Notes: generated from the letters alone by a model not told the origin. A stretch of 64,000 nt of DNA from Veillonellaceae bacterium (GCA_025992895.1 DAJPGA010000001.1:1991001-2055000), one strand, 5' to 3'; shown: positions 1-8,454, counted from the first letter of the stretch. Numbers and translations: made by a program.

Positions 1-123
1 AACATGAACCTCGTCCGCCAGGCGCAGCATGCAAGAAAGCCTGCCGAACCGATGCACCTCAATCCGGTCCGCTCCCTCTGGCAAAAAATCCGTGATTTCT
101 TTTCATTTACAAAGAATTCCTGA
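1..123 (+). CDS. 3' end of an unidentified protein gene (partial)
   Basis: Frame 1 is open from the window edge for 40 codons and stops with TGA at 121-123, 11 bases before the rhodanese gene. The tail is basic (it ends ...KIRDFFSFTKNS). The stop lies just upstream of the next gene's ribosome-binding site, as in an operon. No family can be recognised from this fragment, and a chance open frame is possible. Confidence 0.4.
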   Translation, partial: NMNLVRQAQHARKPAEPMHLNPVRSLWQKIRDFFSFTKNS

Positions 124-134
124 CAGGAGGCACT

Positions 135-521
135 ATGATTAAATACATGATTCTAAGTCTCGCCGTTTTTTCAGCCGCTCTTCTGCTGACCGGCTGCAGC
201 GCTGAAGCTGACGGCGCATACAAGAAAATTTCTGCATCCGAAGCCAAAGAGATGATGGATAAAGGAAATGTCACCATCGTCGACGTCAGGGAACCATCCG
301 AATACGCAGGAGGCCATGTGCCGGGCGCCATGCTCCTTCCGCTTGGAACCGTTCCCTCTTCTGCTGAAAAAGCTCTTCCGGACAAGGACGCTGTACTTCT
401 CGTTTACTGCCGCTCAGGCGTCAGAAGTCTCAAGGCATCCAGGGAGCTCGTTTCCATGGGTTACAAGCACGTCAATGACTTTGGCGGCATCCTTGAATGG
501 CCTTATGAAATCGAAAAATAA
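135..521 (+). CDS. Rhodanese-like lipoprotein
   Basis: A 128-residue single-domain rhodanese. The N-terminus is a lipoprotein signal with lipobox LLTGC (Cys21), so the mature protein should be lipid-anchored outside the cytoplasmic membrane. The rhodanese fold follows (about 30-128), with the VDVREPSEY strand-loop near 50 and the active-site loop CRSGVR starting at Cys92. The catalytic Cys is present, so it could transfer sulfane sulfur or act as a thiol carrier; the substrate is unknown. A GGAGG box sits just before the ATG. Lipid-anchored one-domain rhodaneses are common in this group. Confidence 0.9.
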   Translation: MIKYMILSLAVFSAALLLTGCSAEADGAYKKISASEAKEMMDKGNVTIVDVREPSEYAGGHVPGAMLLPLGTVPSSAEKALPDKDAVLLVYCRSGVRSLKASRELVSMGYKHVNDFGGILEWPYEIEK

Positions 522-694
522 TATTCCGATCAACAAAAGGGGCTGCGACAAAATCCACTAGGGCACTGCTTTCCCTTTTCTCAAACGAAGTTTGGTTTAA
601 GGGTGTTGACCTTGCTCCGAAGGAGAAGGTGGTGCGGATTTGTTAATACAGACAAATAAATATCATAAAAAATCTAATCGTACTTTAATCTTAA

Positions 695-1642
695 TCATGC
701 AGCCATTGGAGCTGCGTTGAATACTTCCATTGGAGCTAAAAGATGTAATTTGCGCTGAATGCGTTTGTTGTTGTAGAAGTAGATGTAGCCGTTGATCATG
801 CTTACCACTGCTTTACGGCTGGTGAATTTACGTGTGTAGTAACGTTCGCGCTTCAGCATTCCCCAGAACCCTTCCATCAGACCGTTGTCTGCACAGCAGC
901 CTACACGGGACATGCTGTGAACCAGTCCTGCTTTTTCAACAATCTTATGGAATCCGTTGCTTGTATACTGGAATCCGCGGTCGGTATGAATCATTGGATG
1001 TTCTCCAGGATTCTCTTTAAGTGCCTTTTCCATTGTCTCAAAAGCCAGTGCAGTATTGTTCCTGTCGCCGATGACATAAGAGACAATCCGGCGATCATGG
1101 CCGTCAATAATCGCGCTTAAATATAACTTGTGCAAAACTCCATCAGCAGTTGTGTACTTGAATTCAGTGACATCCGTCATCCATCTTGCATTGGACACGC
1201 CGGCATCAAAGTCACGGTTCAGCAGGTTTTCAAAAATGTACTTTGGATCCTTTGCGTTACGAGTGCAACCATCGGTCTTGTACTTGATCACGGACTTAAT
1301 ATTAAGTATCCGCATGATACGAAGAACCAGACTGTCGCTTACATTTATATTGATGTTGTCATCCTTCTTGATCCAATCGTTAATCCGGCGGTATCCCATA
1401 TCCGGATATTCCTGATGGGTTTTCATGACCTCCTGTGCGACCTTTTCTCTCAGCAGTTCACGGCCGCTCTTAATATGATTCAGCCATCCGTAATAAGCTG
1501 CCCGGGAGACCTTTGAGAGTCGGCAGAGACTTTCTATGGAGATGTTGGTTTCTTCATGGACTTCTTTTATGGCTTTAAAATCTCTGAGAAGGTGAGTAAG
1601 GCTGAATCCTTCGAGGAACGCAACCTTTCCTCTATCTCCATC
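695..1642 (-). CDS. IS3-family transposase OrfB (DDE catalytic part)
   Basis: Carries the integrase core of an IS3 transposase. The DDE residues are visible in WMTDVTEF, IHTDRGFQY and NGLMEGFWG. The frame is open from the frameshift site at 1642 to the stop at 695-697 (315 codons). Its N-terminal part contains the usual HTH_21-like segment (SRAAYYGWL). A separate ATG start at 1426 would cut off this part, so the natural product is most likely the OrfAB fusion made by -1 slippage on the run of nine A followed by G (1651-1642), giving about 534 residues. Confidence 0.85.
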   Translation of the reverse strand, partial: DGDRGKVAFLEGFSLTHLLRDFKAIKEVHEETNISIESLCRLSKVSRAAYYGWLNHIKSGRELLREKVAQEVMKTHQEYPDMGYRRINDWIKKDDNININVSDSLVLRIMRILNIKSVIKYKTDGCTRNAKDPKYIFENLLNRDFDAGVSNARWMTDVTEFKYTTADGVLHKLYLSAIIDGHDRRIVSYVIGDRNNTALAFETMEKALKENPGEHPMIHTDRGFQYTSNGFHKIVEKAGLVHSMSRVGCCADNGLMEGFWGMLKRERYYTRKFTSRKAVVSMINGYIYFYNNKRIQRKLHLLAPMEVFNAAPMAA

Positions 1643-2298
1643 TTTTTTTTTAGCAGGGCAATCTCTGCTATAAGATCCTTCTGTTCTTCAAGAAGTCTGG
1701 CATTCTCCTGACGCAGCTGTTCTTCTTCGGTCCGGGGCGTTTGGAGCCTGATCGGCTTTCCTCTGTAATCCTCAAGACCAACTTCGCCCATTTCCTTGAA
1801 CTTTTTTACCCATGTGTAGAGCGTTTGGTAGGACATGTTGTACTTCTTGGCTATCTTGTTATAATCGCATCCACTGGCGATGCACTCCTGAACGATTCTG
1901 ACTCGCTCTTCCTTGACCGATTGCTGGCGTTTGCCCATAAGATCTCCTCCTTCAGAAACGAGGTCTGTCAACTTATGCTCATTATACGCCTCAATCCATG
2001 TTTTAAGGGAGAGTGTGCCGGAAATTCTGTATTTGGCACAGACGGAAAGCATGGAAACACCGCCTTTAAGATATTCCTTTACGGCCTGGATCTTCATCTG
2101 ATTGGAGTAGTAAGACAAATGCTGCCTGGGCCGCAATCCCTTAAAGCCCTCCTCTTTATACCGGAGGACCCATTTCCTGAATGTTATGCGGCTCATATGA
2201 AGATTTTCAGCTGCCTGGGTAATCGTAACACCCTGATAGAGATATGAAGCAATCTGGTCTAACATTTCCTCCGGGGACGCTTTGGTTTTACATGGCAT
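1567..2298 (-). CDS. IS3-family transposase OrfA (DNA-binding part)
   Basis: A 243-residue OrfA with two helix-turn-helix repeats (ITQAAENLHMSRITFRKW near 26-43 and YNKIAKKYNMSYQTLYTW near 146-163). A leucine-rich coiled coil (about 195-225) follows, in the place where OrfA and OrfAB usually dimerise. In IS3 elements OrfA binds the ends and regulates transposition. The codons CTA AAA AAA AAG at 1653-1642 form an A-AAA-AAG slippery site of the kind used to make OrfAB. AGGAGG lies upstream of the ATG. Confidence 0.85.
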   Translation of the reverse strand: MPCKTKASPEEMLDQIASYLYQGVTITQAAENLHMSRITFRKWVLRYKEEGFKGLRPRQHLSYYSNQMKIQAVKEYLKGGVSMLSVCAKYRISGTLSLKTWIEAYNEHKLTDLVSEGGDLMGKRQQSVKEERVRIVQECIASGCDYNKIAKKYNMSYQTLYTWVKKFKEMGEVGLEDYRGKPIRLQTPRTEEEQLRQENARLLEEQKDLIAEIALLKKKMEIEERLRSSKDSALLTFSEILKP

Positions 2299-2539
2299 AA
2301 GAATGACCTCCTAATATATTTATGATATTATTCTGTCTTTCTTGTTGAATCATACCAAAGGTCCGGTCGGAGACCGGGAATACAGTAGTTTTCGAGCGTA
2401 GCGAGGTTTTTAGGTTTTCAGATTATCTATCTGCATATCTATGTTATATTAATCCTCTAATCGAATATACTCACACAAAAAGGACTGTGGCAAAATGATT
2501 ACACATTTTGTCGCAGTCCCTTTTTAGTGCCTGCATCAA

Positions 2540-3748
2540 TTATTTCTTGTCAGCCAAGTAAGCTTTAAGTGCATCAGCGAGTCTCTTTACGCCGTCTTCG
2601 ATGACATCGTCGTCATTGTAGGAGAAGTTCAGGCGGAAGTAGTTTCTCTTGCCGGATGCCGGGAAGAAGGAGTCGCCCGGTACGTAAGCGACTTTTCTTT
2701 CGATAGCATACTTGAAGAGGTCGCGTGCATCGCAGCCTTCCGGAAGTTCTACCCAGAGGAAGAGGCCGCCATGCGGATAGGTGGACTTCACATCGGACGG
2801 GAAGTACTTCTTGATAGCGTCGCACATGACGTCGCGGCGGTGAGCGTACAGCTTGCAGTTTTCTTTGATATGGCCTTCGAAGTCATAGTTTGCCATGTAC
2901 ATGGCAACTTCACGCTGGGTGACGCATGGTGTGGAAAGGTCGGTGGAGCCTTTGACGAGGTCCATCTTTGCAAGGATTTCATCGTTGCATACGAGCCATG
3001 CCAGTCTCATGCCAGGAGCCAGTGTCTTGGAGAAGGTGCCGGAATAGATGACGAGGTGCTTCGGATCCATGGAAACGAGCGGAGCGATTTCTTCGCCTTC
3101 AAAACGCAGGTCGCCGTACGGGTTGTCTTCGAATACCGGGATTTCATACTTGGTAACGACTTCCATGAATTTCTGGCGACGTTCCAGGGACCAGCAGATA
3201 CCGGTCGGGTTCTGGTAGTTCGGGATGACATAGATGAATTTGACTTTGTCGGTTGTAGCAAGAATCTTGTCCAGTTCTTCCGGGATCATGCCCTGATCAT
3301 CGGTCGGAACTTCGACGAATTTCGGCTGTTCGAGAGCGAATGCACCGATAGCGCCAAGATAGGACGGGCTTTCAATGAGGACGACGTCGTCCTTGTCGAT
3401 GAATACGCGTCCGGTGATATCAAGACCCTGCTGGGATCCAGTGGTGATCATGATGTTCTTCGGATCGACTTTATCCATGCCCATCGGACAATACATGCGG
3501 TTCATGCGGTCGGCAATAGCCTGACGGAGTCCCATGAAACCGAGGGACGGACCGTACTGCATAGCGCCGGCGCCGTCTTCTTCTCTGACTTTGACTGCAA
3601 CTTCAGTCAATTCTTTCAGAGGAAATGTTCTCGGAGCCGGGAGACCGCCGGCAAACGAAATAATGTCCGGCTGAGCGGTAAGAGCCAGCAATGGACCAAG
3701 GTCGGAGCCTTTCATCTTAGACAGTACTTCAGAAAAGTGAATAGCCAT
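2540..3748 (-). CDS. PLP-dependent aminotransferase, LysN/MocR-like class I fold
   Basis: A 402-residue fold-type I aminotransferase. Visible landmarks are the N-terminal SFAGGLPAP motif typical of the 2-aminoadipate/aromatic (LysN, ARO8-like) subgroup, YQNPTG (178-183), EDNPY (207-211), and the PLP lysine Lys241 in SGTFSKTLAPG. The R-N-F-R-L-N-F motif near the end should bind the substrate carboxylate. It lacks the GntR DNA-binding domain of MocR regulators, so it is an enzyme. The substrate is probably an aromatic, branched or aminoadipate-type amino acid, but this cannot be settled from sequence. Single-gene unit; AAAGGAGA precedes the ATG. Confidence 0.88.
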   Translation of the reverse strand: MAIHFSEVLSKMKGSDLGPLLALTAQPDIISFAGGLPAPRTFPLKELTEVAVKVREEDGAGAMQYGPSLGFMGLRQAIADRMNRMYCPMGMDKVDPKNIMITTGSQQGLDITGRVFIDKDDVVLIESPSYLGAIGAFALEQPKFVEVPTDDQGMIPEELDKILATTDKVKFIYVIPNYQNPTGICWSLERRQKFMEVVTKYEIPVFEDNPYGDLRFEGEEIAPLVSMDPKHLVIYSGTFSKTLAPGMRLAWLVCNDEILAKMDLVKGSTDLSTPCVTQREVAMYMANYDFEGHIKENCKLYAHRRDVMCDAIKKYFPSDVKSTYPHGGLFLWVELPEGCDARDLFKYAIERKVAYVPGDSFFPASGKRNYFRLNFSYNDDDVIEDGVKRLADALKAYLADKK

Positions 3749-4001
3749 AATAATCTCTCCTTTACTCTACAGAATTGACTAGGAAAATCCCATTTTTCCA
3801 TATTATAATTGCGGCCGCTACCAACAAAGATTCTCATTGGAATCGTAGGCAAATATAATGCTAGTGTTATTATTTTAAATCTACTATAAAGGGATGTCAA
3901 TCATGAAGAGGCCGCCGCTATCGTTTAAATGTACCAAAATACTGCTATTTACTCCCATTTTCATGTATATACTTATAGAGAATGTCTATATTTCAGCCAG
4001 T

Positions 4002-4052
4002 AAAAAAGGGCTGTGACAAAATATGCAATCATTTTGCCGCAATCCCTTTTTT
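4002..4052. repeat. Hairpin-only form of the interspersed repeat
   Basis: aaaaaagggctgtgacaaaa, a short loop, then attttgccgcaatccctttttt. The arms pair almost fully and match the terminal hairpin of the longer copies. With T-runs on both strands it could end transcription in either direction. Confidence 0.75.
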
Positions 4053-4434
4053 CGCCGTTATATTCGATTAGAGAATACCAGTCTATTTATGATTTGTCTT
4101 ATCTAGAAACCATAAAGGATGGTTCGCCTTCTTAGAAATTGCACCTTTTGAAAACCTTAGACGATGATGCTTCGCCTTCTTAGAAAATGCAACTCTTTCG
4201 CCCAGCATCAGAAAAGTGATAGGCTGGGCACTTTCCCCTCCGGGGACAGTTCGGCGATGTGAAATATAAGAAATCATTTCTGGTTTGTTTCGAACGTATA
4301 TACCTGCGGCTGAGGAAATGCTGTATCCGTTTACCCCTTCCCTTCCAGGGCAAGGTCAAGACCGGCCTACGGCCCTTCTTCCCCGTCTGGGAAGGCAAGG
4401 CAGCCGCTTACCTAAATCCAACACCGCAAAGAAA

Positions 4435-4454
4435 AAAGCTGCCCGGCGGCAGCT
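4435..4454 (-). terminator. Rho-independent terminator of the small gene at 4467-4565
   Basis: On the minus strand AGCTGCC-GCCG-GGCAGCT is followed directly by TTTTTTC. It begins about 12 bases after the TAA of the 32-residue gene. Confidence 0.8.
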
Positions 4455-4466
4455 CTTGGAGAAGTA

Positions 4467-4565
4467 TTAATGTTTTCCCATGCTTACGAGTTCAAGTAAT
4501 GCGAAGCAAATTTCTTCTGGTCTGACTTCTTCTACAACTTCGTTTTCGATCTGCTGATCTCTCAT
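4467..4565 (-). CDS. 32-residue unknown small protein
   Basis: ATG at 4565, TAA at 4467-4469. The product begins MRDQQIENEVVEEV and ends ELVSMGKH; it is acidic in its first half and amphipathic, with no membrane segment. Support for a real gene: CCGGAGG placed 8 bases before the ATG, a promoter-like pair upstream (-35 at 4646-4651, -10 at 4622-4627) and a strong terminator right after the stop. No family is recognised. It stands alone in otherwise repeat-rich DNA and could encode a small regulator or peptide of unknown role. Confidence 0.6.
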   Translation of the reverse strand: MRDQQIENEVVEEVRPEEICFALLELVSMGKH

Positions 4566-4920
4566 GGTCTGTGCCTCCGGTATAACTTGTTCGGCTTCCC
4601 CGAACCTGTAACTATGCTCTTATCATACTTCTTGAATAGAATACTATCCAATATTTCTTTTCAGCAGTTTCAGAAATCCCTTCATCTTTTAATCATAGAT
4701 TCCAATATATAAAAAGTTACCATAATCATTTATTTTTATTATAAGTTATAACTTGTCTATGAATTATACAATGATTTATAACTTATAGTATACGATTTAA
4801 ATACATAGAAACTTGTTAATTCTTTAATCCATAGCATACAATCTATTAATCAATAGCTCTTTCATAGTCTGATATGCAGGAAACGGCAGCATGACATCCA
4901 TGATATCTCTTCCGCGTATG
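4566..4920. other. AT-rich intergenic stretch
   Basis: Contains the promoter of the small gene and then about 250 very AT-rich bases with several 'ataacttat/ataagtt' palindromic fragments (4736-4800). No gene seen. Confidence 0.6.
4622..4651 (-). promoter_or_regulatory. Promoter of the 32-residue gene
   Basis: Minus-strand TTGGAT (4651-4646) and TATGAT (4627-4622) with an 18-base spacer, about 57 bases upstream of the ATG. A sigma-A type match, unproven. Confidence 0.5.
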
Positions 4921-5183
4921 AAAAGGGGCTGTGACAAAACGAAGTAAATACACCTTTGCTTATCTCGAACGAAGTTCGGTTTAATGGTGTTTGAGCTCGC
5001 CCCGTAGGGGGAGCTGGCGGCGGAGCCGACTGAGGAGGTTCATCTCCACGAGCGAAGCGAGGTTTTGCGGTTTCTAGATAGCACGGTACAAATATATAAA
5101 TGTGTTGGGTAATCTTCTAATCGAATATCCCAGCAAAAAGGGCTGTGATCAAAATAATTGCTCATTTTGTCACAGCCCCTTTA
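4921..5183. repeat. Intact long copy of the interspersed repeat
   Basis: 263 bases: left end aaaaggggctgtgacaaaa, a middle with 'cgaacgaagttcggttta', 'cgagcgaagcgaggttttgcggttt' and 'atcttctaatcgaatat', then a terminal hairpin aaaaagggctgtgatcaaaat / attttgtcacagccccttta. The left end is an inverted match to the right end, as in a MITE. No open frame. The right hairpin lies just downstream of ribF and likely terminates that operon. Confidence 0.75.
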
Positions 5184-5195
5184 TTGCAAGAAGCA

Positions 5196-6116
5196 TCAGA
5201 AAAGGATCTTCTTTGCTGTTTCTATATCGCTTTCTATCTGTGCTTTGAGTGCGTCTATGGAATCAAACTTCACTTCGCCGCGGATGTATTTCACCCATTC
5301 CAGGGTGAAGCTTTTTCCATAGATTTCTTCATCAAAATCGATAATGAAGGTTTCGATCGTTTTTTCGCTGTTGCCAAAGGTCGGATTCGTCCCGATATTT
5401 GTGACGGATGGATAGCATTTCCCTTCGATCCTTGTCTTTGTCGCATAGACGCCGTCAGCAGGAAGGACGCGGGCATCGGGCATGCGGAGGTTCGCTGTCG
5501 GAAAGCCCAGGAGATCATTTCCTCTGTGGAAGCCGTGAACGACGTCGCCTGACATCGTATAGTTCCTTCCAAGAAGCTTTGATGCTTCTTCGACTTTTCC
5601 CGCCTCAATCAACGTGCGGATCGTCGTGCTCGACAGCGCTTTTCCGCCTTCTGAAACAAGGGGCGCTGTCACAACACCAACACCGCTTCCTTCAAAATAG
5701 GATTTCATGGAAGAAACATTGCCGGAGGCGCCTTTCCCGAAGGAAAAGTTTTCTCCTGTCACAATGCCCTTGATGCCTGGAATATCCGCAAGGCTTTTCA
5801 GGAATGCTTCTGCCGTTTCAGAGAGGAATTCCTTTGTCGGGCGGATAAATACGGCCAGATCCATGCCTGCCTTCCGGAAGGACTCTGCCTTTTCCTCTTC
5901 TGACTGAAGAAGAGGGACGCGGATGCCGGGCGCAAGAACGCTCATGGGATGCGGATAGAAGGTGATGACGCCGATTCCTGCGCCTTTTTCTTCCGCAAGC
6001 TTTGCTGCTTCTTTAAAGACCGCCTGATGGCCCAGGTGGCAGCCGTCAAAAAATCCAAGGACAAAAACGCGGGGTTCTCCGTCCCTGATTTCTTCCAATG
6101 CATGTAAAATCTTCAT
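5196..6116 (-). CDS. ribF: Bifunctional riboflavin kinase / FAD synthetase
   Basis: 306 residues, the usual RibF length. The N-terminal FAD synthetase part (about 15-180) has the nucleotidyl-transferase motif GFFDGCHLGH (21-30) and TFYPHPMSV. The C-terminal riboflavin kinase part has GFHRGNDLLGFPTANL, DGVYAT and NIGTNPTF. It converts riboflavin to FMN and then FAD in the cytoplasm. It is the last gene of the rimP-nusA-infB operon, 6 bases after truB, as in many Firmicutes. GTGAGGAATT precedes the ATG. Confidence 0.96.
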   Translation of the reverse strand: MKILHALEEIRDGEPRVFVLGFFDGCHLGHQAVFKEAAKLAEEKGAGIGVITFYPHPMSVLAPGIRVPLLQSEEEKAESFRKAGMDLAVFIRPTKEFLSETAEAFLKSLADIPGIKGIVTGENFSFGKGASGNVSSMKSYFEGSGVGVVTAPLVSEGGKALSSTTIRTLIEAGKVEEASKLLGRNYTMSGDVVHGFHRGNDLLGFPTANLRMPDARVLPADGVYATKTRIEGKCYPSVTNIGTNPTFGNSEKTIETFIIDFDEEIYGKSFTLEWVKYIRGEVKFDSIDALKAQIESDIETAKKILF

Positions 6117-6122
6117 AATTCC

Positions 6123-6974
6123 TCACGAAAAAACTTTCTTTGGATGAATGATGCCTGCCTTGACGTATGCGGTGCCGAGGAACGTGTCCCCATGGAAGGC
6201 AGCCGCCATATCAAGGTCTTTTTCTTTCGTCTTGAGCCGTTTCCCCTGAAGGAAATCTCTGGCTTCCTTTTCGGAAAGCTCGATATTGGGAAGACCGGAA
6301 AGGATCGGTTTCAGGCTCGTCATGAGAGAACCTTCGGGATCCTTCTCAATTTCCTCCATCGTCTTTGCGTTTTCAATAGAAAAGGGGCCGACAACGGTGC
6401 GGACAAGGGAGGACATCGTAAGAAGACATCCTGCCTTCTCCCCGATATCCCTTCCAAGCGCCCGGATGTACGTACCGGAAGAACAGGTCACGGAGAGCTT
6501 GATGACGGGCGGTGCGATTTCCCGGATGGTCAGGTCATAAATCGTGACCGGGCGTGCTTTGAGCTCGACTTCCTTTCCTTCGCGGGCAAGCTTGTAGGCT
6601 CTTTCCCCATTCACCTTGATGGCTGAATAGATGGAAGGCACCTGCATGATGTCTCCGCGGAAGGCGCTGATGGCTCCTTCCCAGATGGATGTGTCCGCCG
6701 GGACTTCTCCCCTTTCAAGGATTTCTCCCGTCACGTCCTCGGTATCCGTCCTGATGCCCATGATGAATTCTGCTTCATAGCTCTTCGTATGGATGGGCGC
6801 ATACTCGATGAGGCGCGTCGCGCGGCCCAGGAACACGGGAAGAACGCCGGATGCCATAGGATCGAGCGTCCCTCCGTGTCCTATTTTCTTCTGGTGGTAA
6901 ATCTTCCTTAGTTTTGCAATGACATCGAAGGATGTCCAGTCCTTCGGCTTGATGACATTAAGGACGCCGTCCAT
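6123..6974 (-). CDS. truB: tRNA pseudouridine-55 synthase
   Basis: 283 residues. Motif II GGTLDPMASG carries the catalytic Asp38; GVLNVIKPKDWTSFD at the N-terminus and the SGTYIRALGRDIG motif are typical of TruB. It makes Psi55 in the T-loop of most tRNAs. The start ATG shares one base with the TGA of nrnA (TGATG), suggesting translational coupling. The C-terminal segment after about 225 is PUA-like. Confidence 0.96.
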   Translation of the reverse strand: MDGVLNVIKPKDWTSFDVIAKLRKIYHQKKIGHGGTLDPMASGVLPVFLGRATRLIEYAPIHTKSYEAEFIMGIRTDTEDVTGEILERGEVPADTSIWEGAISAFRGDIMQVPSIYSAIKVNGERAYKLAREGKEVELKARPVTIYDLTIREIAPPVIKLSVTCSSGTYIRALGRDIGEKAGCLLTMSSLVRTVVGPFSIENAKTMEEIEKDPEGSLMTSLKPILSGLPNIELSEKEARDFLQGKRLKTKEKDLDMAAAFHGDTFLGTAYVKAGIIHPKKVFS

Positions 6975-7939
6975 CAGAGATACTTCTCCGCAGCTTTGAC
7001 AAAAATGGGCTCTGCGTCTGCAAATGTTTCATGGATGGTGCAGCCGGATGCTTTCCAGTGTCCGCCGCCGCCAAATTCCTCAGCCAGCTTTCCTACATTG
7101 GCATATTCCTTGGCGCGCAGGGAAATACGGGTTTCCTTTTCTCCCCTGTACTTGAAGAGGGCAGCGATTTCACATCCTTTGATGCAGCGCGGAATCGTTG
7201 CATAGTAATCGGAATTTTCACCATCAAGATCCATGGCTTCCTTGTCCATGTATGCAATGACAATCTTGCCGTTTGCATAGGAGTGGACGGTGCCTGCTAC
7301 GATCTTGTAGCACTTCATGGCTTCTTCCGTCTTTTCTTCCAGACGGTTGGAAATGTAAGAGGGATCAGCGCCCATTTCTACCAGCTTGCTTGCCATGAGG
7401 AGCGTATGCGGGGATGTGCAGCTGAATTTGAAGAAGCCGCTGTCGGTGCCGATGGCCATGTAAAGGGCATTGCATGTGTCCTTGTCCATCTGGATTCCTT
7501 CGTCGAAGAACATTTCAGCAAGCATTTCTGCCGTTGCTGCATAGTGGTAGCGCAGGTAAAGGTAATCGGTATATCTTTCATTGCTTCTGTGGTGGTCGAT
7601 GCAGAGGCTGTCCACGTCCGGGAAATCAAAGTTTCCGCCTCTTTCCAGGTTGGAAAGGTCCGTGAAGACGATGGCATCATAATTCCTTCTTTCCGGAATG
7701 GATGTCATGACCTTTGCAGACGTTTCAACGAGGGTGTACACTCTCGGCACGGGATCAGGAAGAACCATGTCGGCTTCCTTGCCCATGGAGAGAAGGACAT
7801 TGTACAGCGCGCAGATGGAGCCTACGTCGTCTCCGTCCGGATGCTCATGTCCTACGAGAAGGAAACGGTTATGGGATTTCAGGAAATCCATAGCCTGCTG
7901 TTTGTCGATTTCGACTGCATGATCTTTGCCAAGACTCAT
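6974..7939 (-). CDS. nrnA: DHH-family nanoRNase / pAp phosphatase
   Basis: 321 residues with the DHH-DHHA1 layout. Metal-binding motifs: GHEHPDGDDVGS (near 30-41), FTDLSNLE, CIDHHRSN and GTDSGF. The C-terminal substrate motif is GGGGHWKASG. Family members hydrolyse 2-5 nt RNA and 3'-phosphoadenosine 5'-phosphate. It sits between rbfA and truB, the common Firmicute position. AAGGAGG precedes the ATG, and rbfA's stop lies two bases upstream. Confidence 0.93.
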   Translation of the reverse strand: MSLGKDHAVEIDKQQAMDFLKSHNRFLLVGHEHPDGDDVGSICALYNVLLSMGKEADMVLPDPVPRVYTLVETSAKVMTSIPERRNYDAIVFTDLSNLERGGNFDFPDVDSLCIDHHRSNERYTDYLYLRYHYAATAEMLAEMFFDEGIQMDKDTCNALYMAIGTDSGFFKFSCTSPHTLLMASKLVEMGADPSYISNRLEEKTEEAMKCYKIVAGTVHSYANGKIVIAYMDKEAMDLDGENSDYYATIPRCIKGCEIAALFKYRGEKETRISLRAKEYANVGKLAEEFGGGGHWKASGCTIHETFADAEPIFVKAAEKYL

Positions 7940-7941
7940 TT

Positions 7942-8328
7942 TTAGTCCTCCTTTTCAGTATCTTCCTTCGGAGCTTTATCCTTTTCTTCTTCATGCACCT
8001 TTTTCAGGAGACCTTCAATGTGCATGCCGTAATCAAGGGACTTGTCTTCTTCGAAGGTAATTTCCGGTGTGTAGTAAATCTTGAGGCGCTGGCCGAGTTC
8101 CTTGCGGATGAAGCCTTTTGCCTTGTTGAGCGCTTCGAGCGATTTTGCCTTTTCCCAGGATTTTCCGAAAAGGCTGACGTAAATCGTTGCTTCGCGCAAA
8201 TCTCCGGTCACATGGACGCCTGTCACGGTGACAAAGCCGATGTGCGGATCTTTCAGGTCATAGAGGAGCATCTGGCTGACTTCCTGCTTGATGAATTCCT
8301 GTATTTTTCTAACGCGTAATTCTGACAT
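7942..8328 (-). CDS. rbfA: 30S ribosome-binding factor A
   Basis: 128 residues. RbfA signatures: starts SELRVRKIQEFIKQEVSQ, then DPHIGFVTVTGVHVTGDL and the KH-like segment ending RLKIYYTPEITF. The final 20 residues are a charged Lys/Glu tail. RbfA matures the 5' end of 16S rRNA and helps cold adaptation. It follows infB after a hairpin at 8391-8425. Confidence 0.95.
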   Translation of the reverse strand: MSELRVRKIQEFIKQEVSQMLLYDLKDPHIGFVTVTGVHVTGDLREATIYVSLFGKSWEKAKSLEALNKAKGFIRKELGQRLKIYYTPEITFEEDKSLDYGMHIEGLLKKVHEEEKDKAPKEDTEKED

Positions 8329-8390
8329 ATGGATTCCTCTCTTGCCGCATGCGGCAGGATCTTCCGCTCTTTGCGGATACTAAGAAATAA

Positions 8391-8430
8391 AGAGGCCCGT
8401 CATCGAAATAGGGATGCGGGCCTCTTACTT
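8391..8430. terminator. Hairpin between infB and rbfA
   Basis: agaggcccg (8391-8399) pairs with cgggcctct (8417-8425). T-rich tracts follow on both strands. Lying inside a conserved operon, it may cut transcription partly after infB or act in RNA processing. Confidence 0.65.
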
Positions 8431-8454
8431 TTTAATTAAGAACGCCTGCCCTGA

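Larger units (their letters stand above)
641..2352 (-). mobile_element. IS3-family insertion sequence (IS150-like)
   Basis: The element carries orfA and orfB in the usual IS3 arrangement, with orfB in the -1 frame. Imperfect inverted repeats lie at 650-669 (agacaaataaatatcataaa) and 2319-2338 on the other strand, 17 of 20 matching. The exact ends and target duplication could not be fixed, so the limits are approximate. Both reading frames are intact, so the element may still be active. It has landed inside a smaller repeat. Confidence 0.8.
535..2525. repeat. Copy of a short interspersed repeat, split by the IS element
   Basis: Bases 535-640 and about 2353-2525 together look like one copy of the repeat seen intact at 4921-5183. 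The left end reads aaaaggggctgcgacaaaa. The middle has the motifs 'cgaagttTGGTTTaa' and 'gagcgtagcgaggttt'. The right end is a hairpin whose arms match the left end (2477-2525). The intervening 1.7 kb is the IS3-family element. The right-end hairpin also lies just downstream of the aminotransferase gene and probably ends its transcript. Confidence 0.7.
3749..4466. other. Intergenic stretch with repeat fragments and no convincing gene
   Basis: Holds the leader of the aminotransferase, the hairpin repeat at 4002-4052, two near-identical direct repeats (ttcgccttcttagaaa at 4123-4138 and 4171-4186), a stem gcccagc...gctgggc at 4199-4229, and GC-rich bases at 4333-4400. The last part contains 'cttccccgtctgggaagg', the inverse of a segment in the repeat at 26631-26851. 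It looks like decayed repeat DNA. I see no open frame with a ribosome-binding site. Confidence 0.6.

Noticed and set aside
8391..8430. Riboswitch or L-protein leader before rbfA
   Set aside because: Just one simple stem with T-rich flanks and no further conserved structure.
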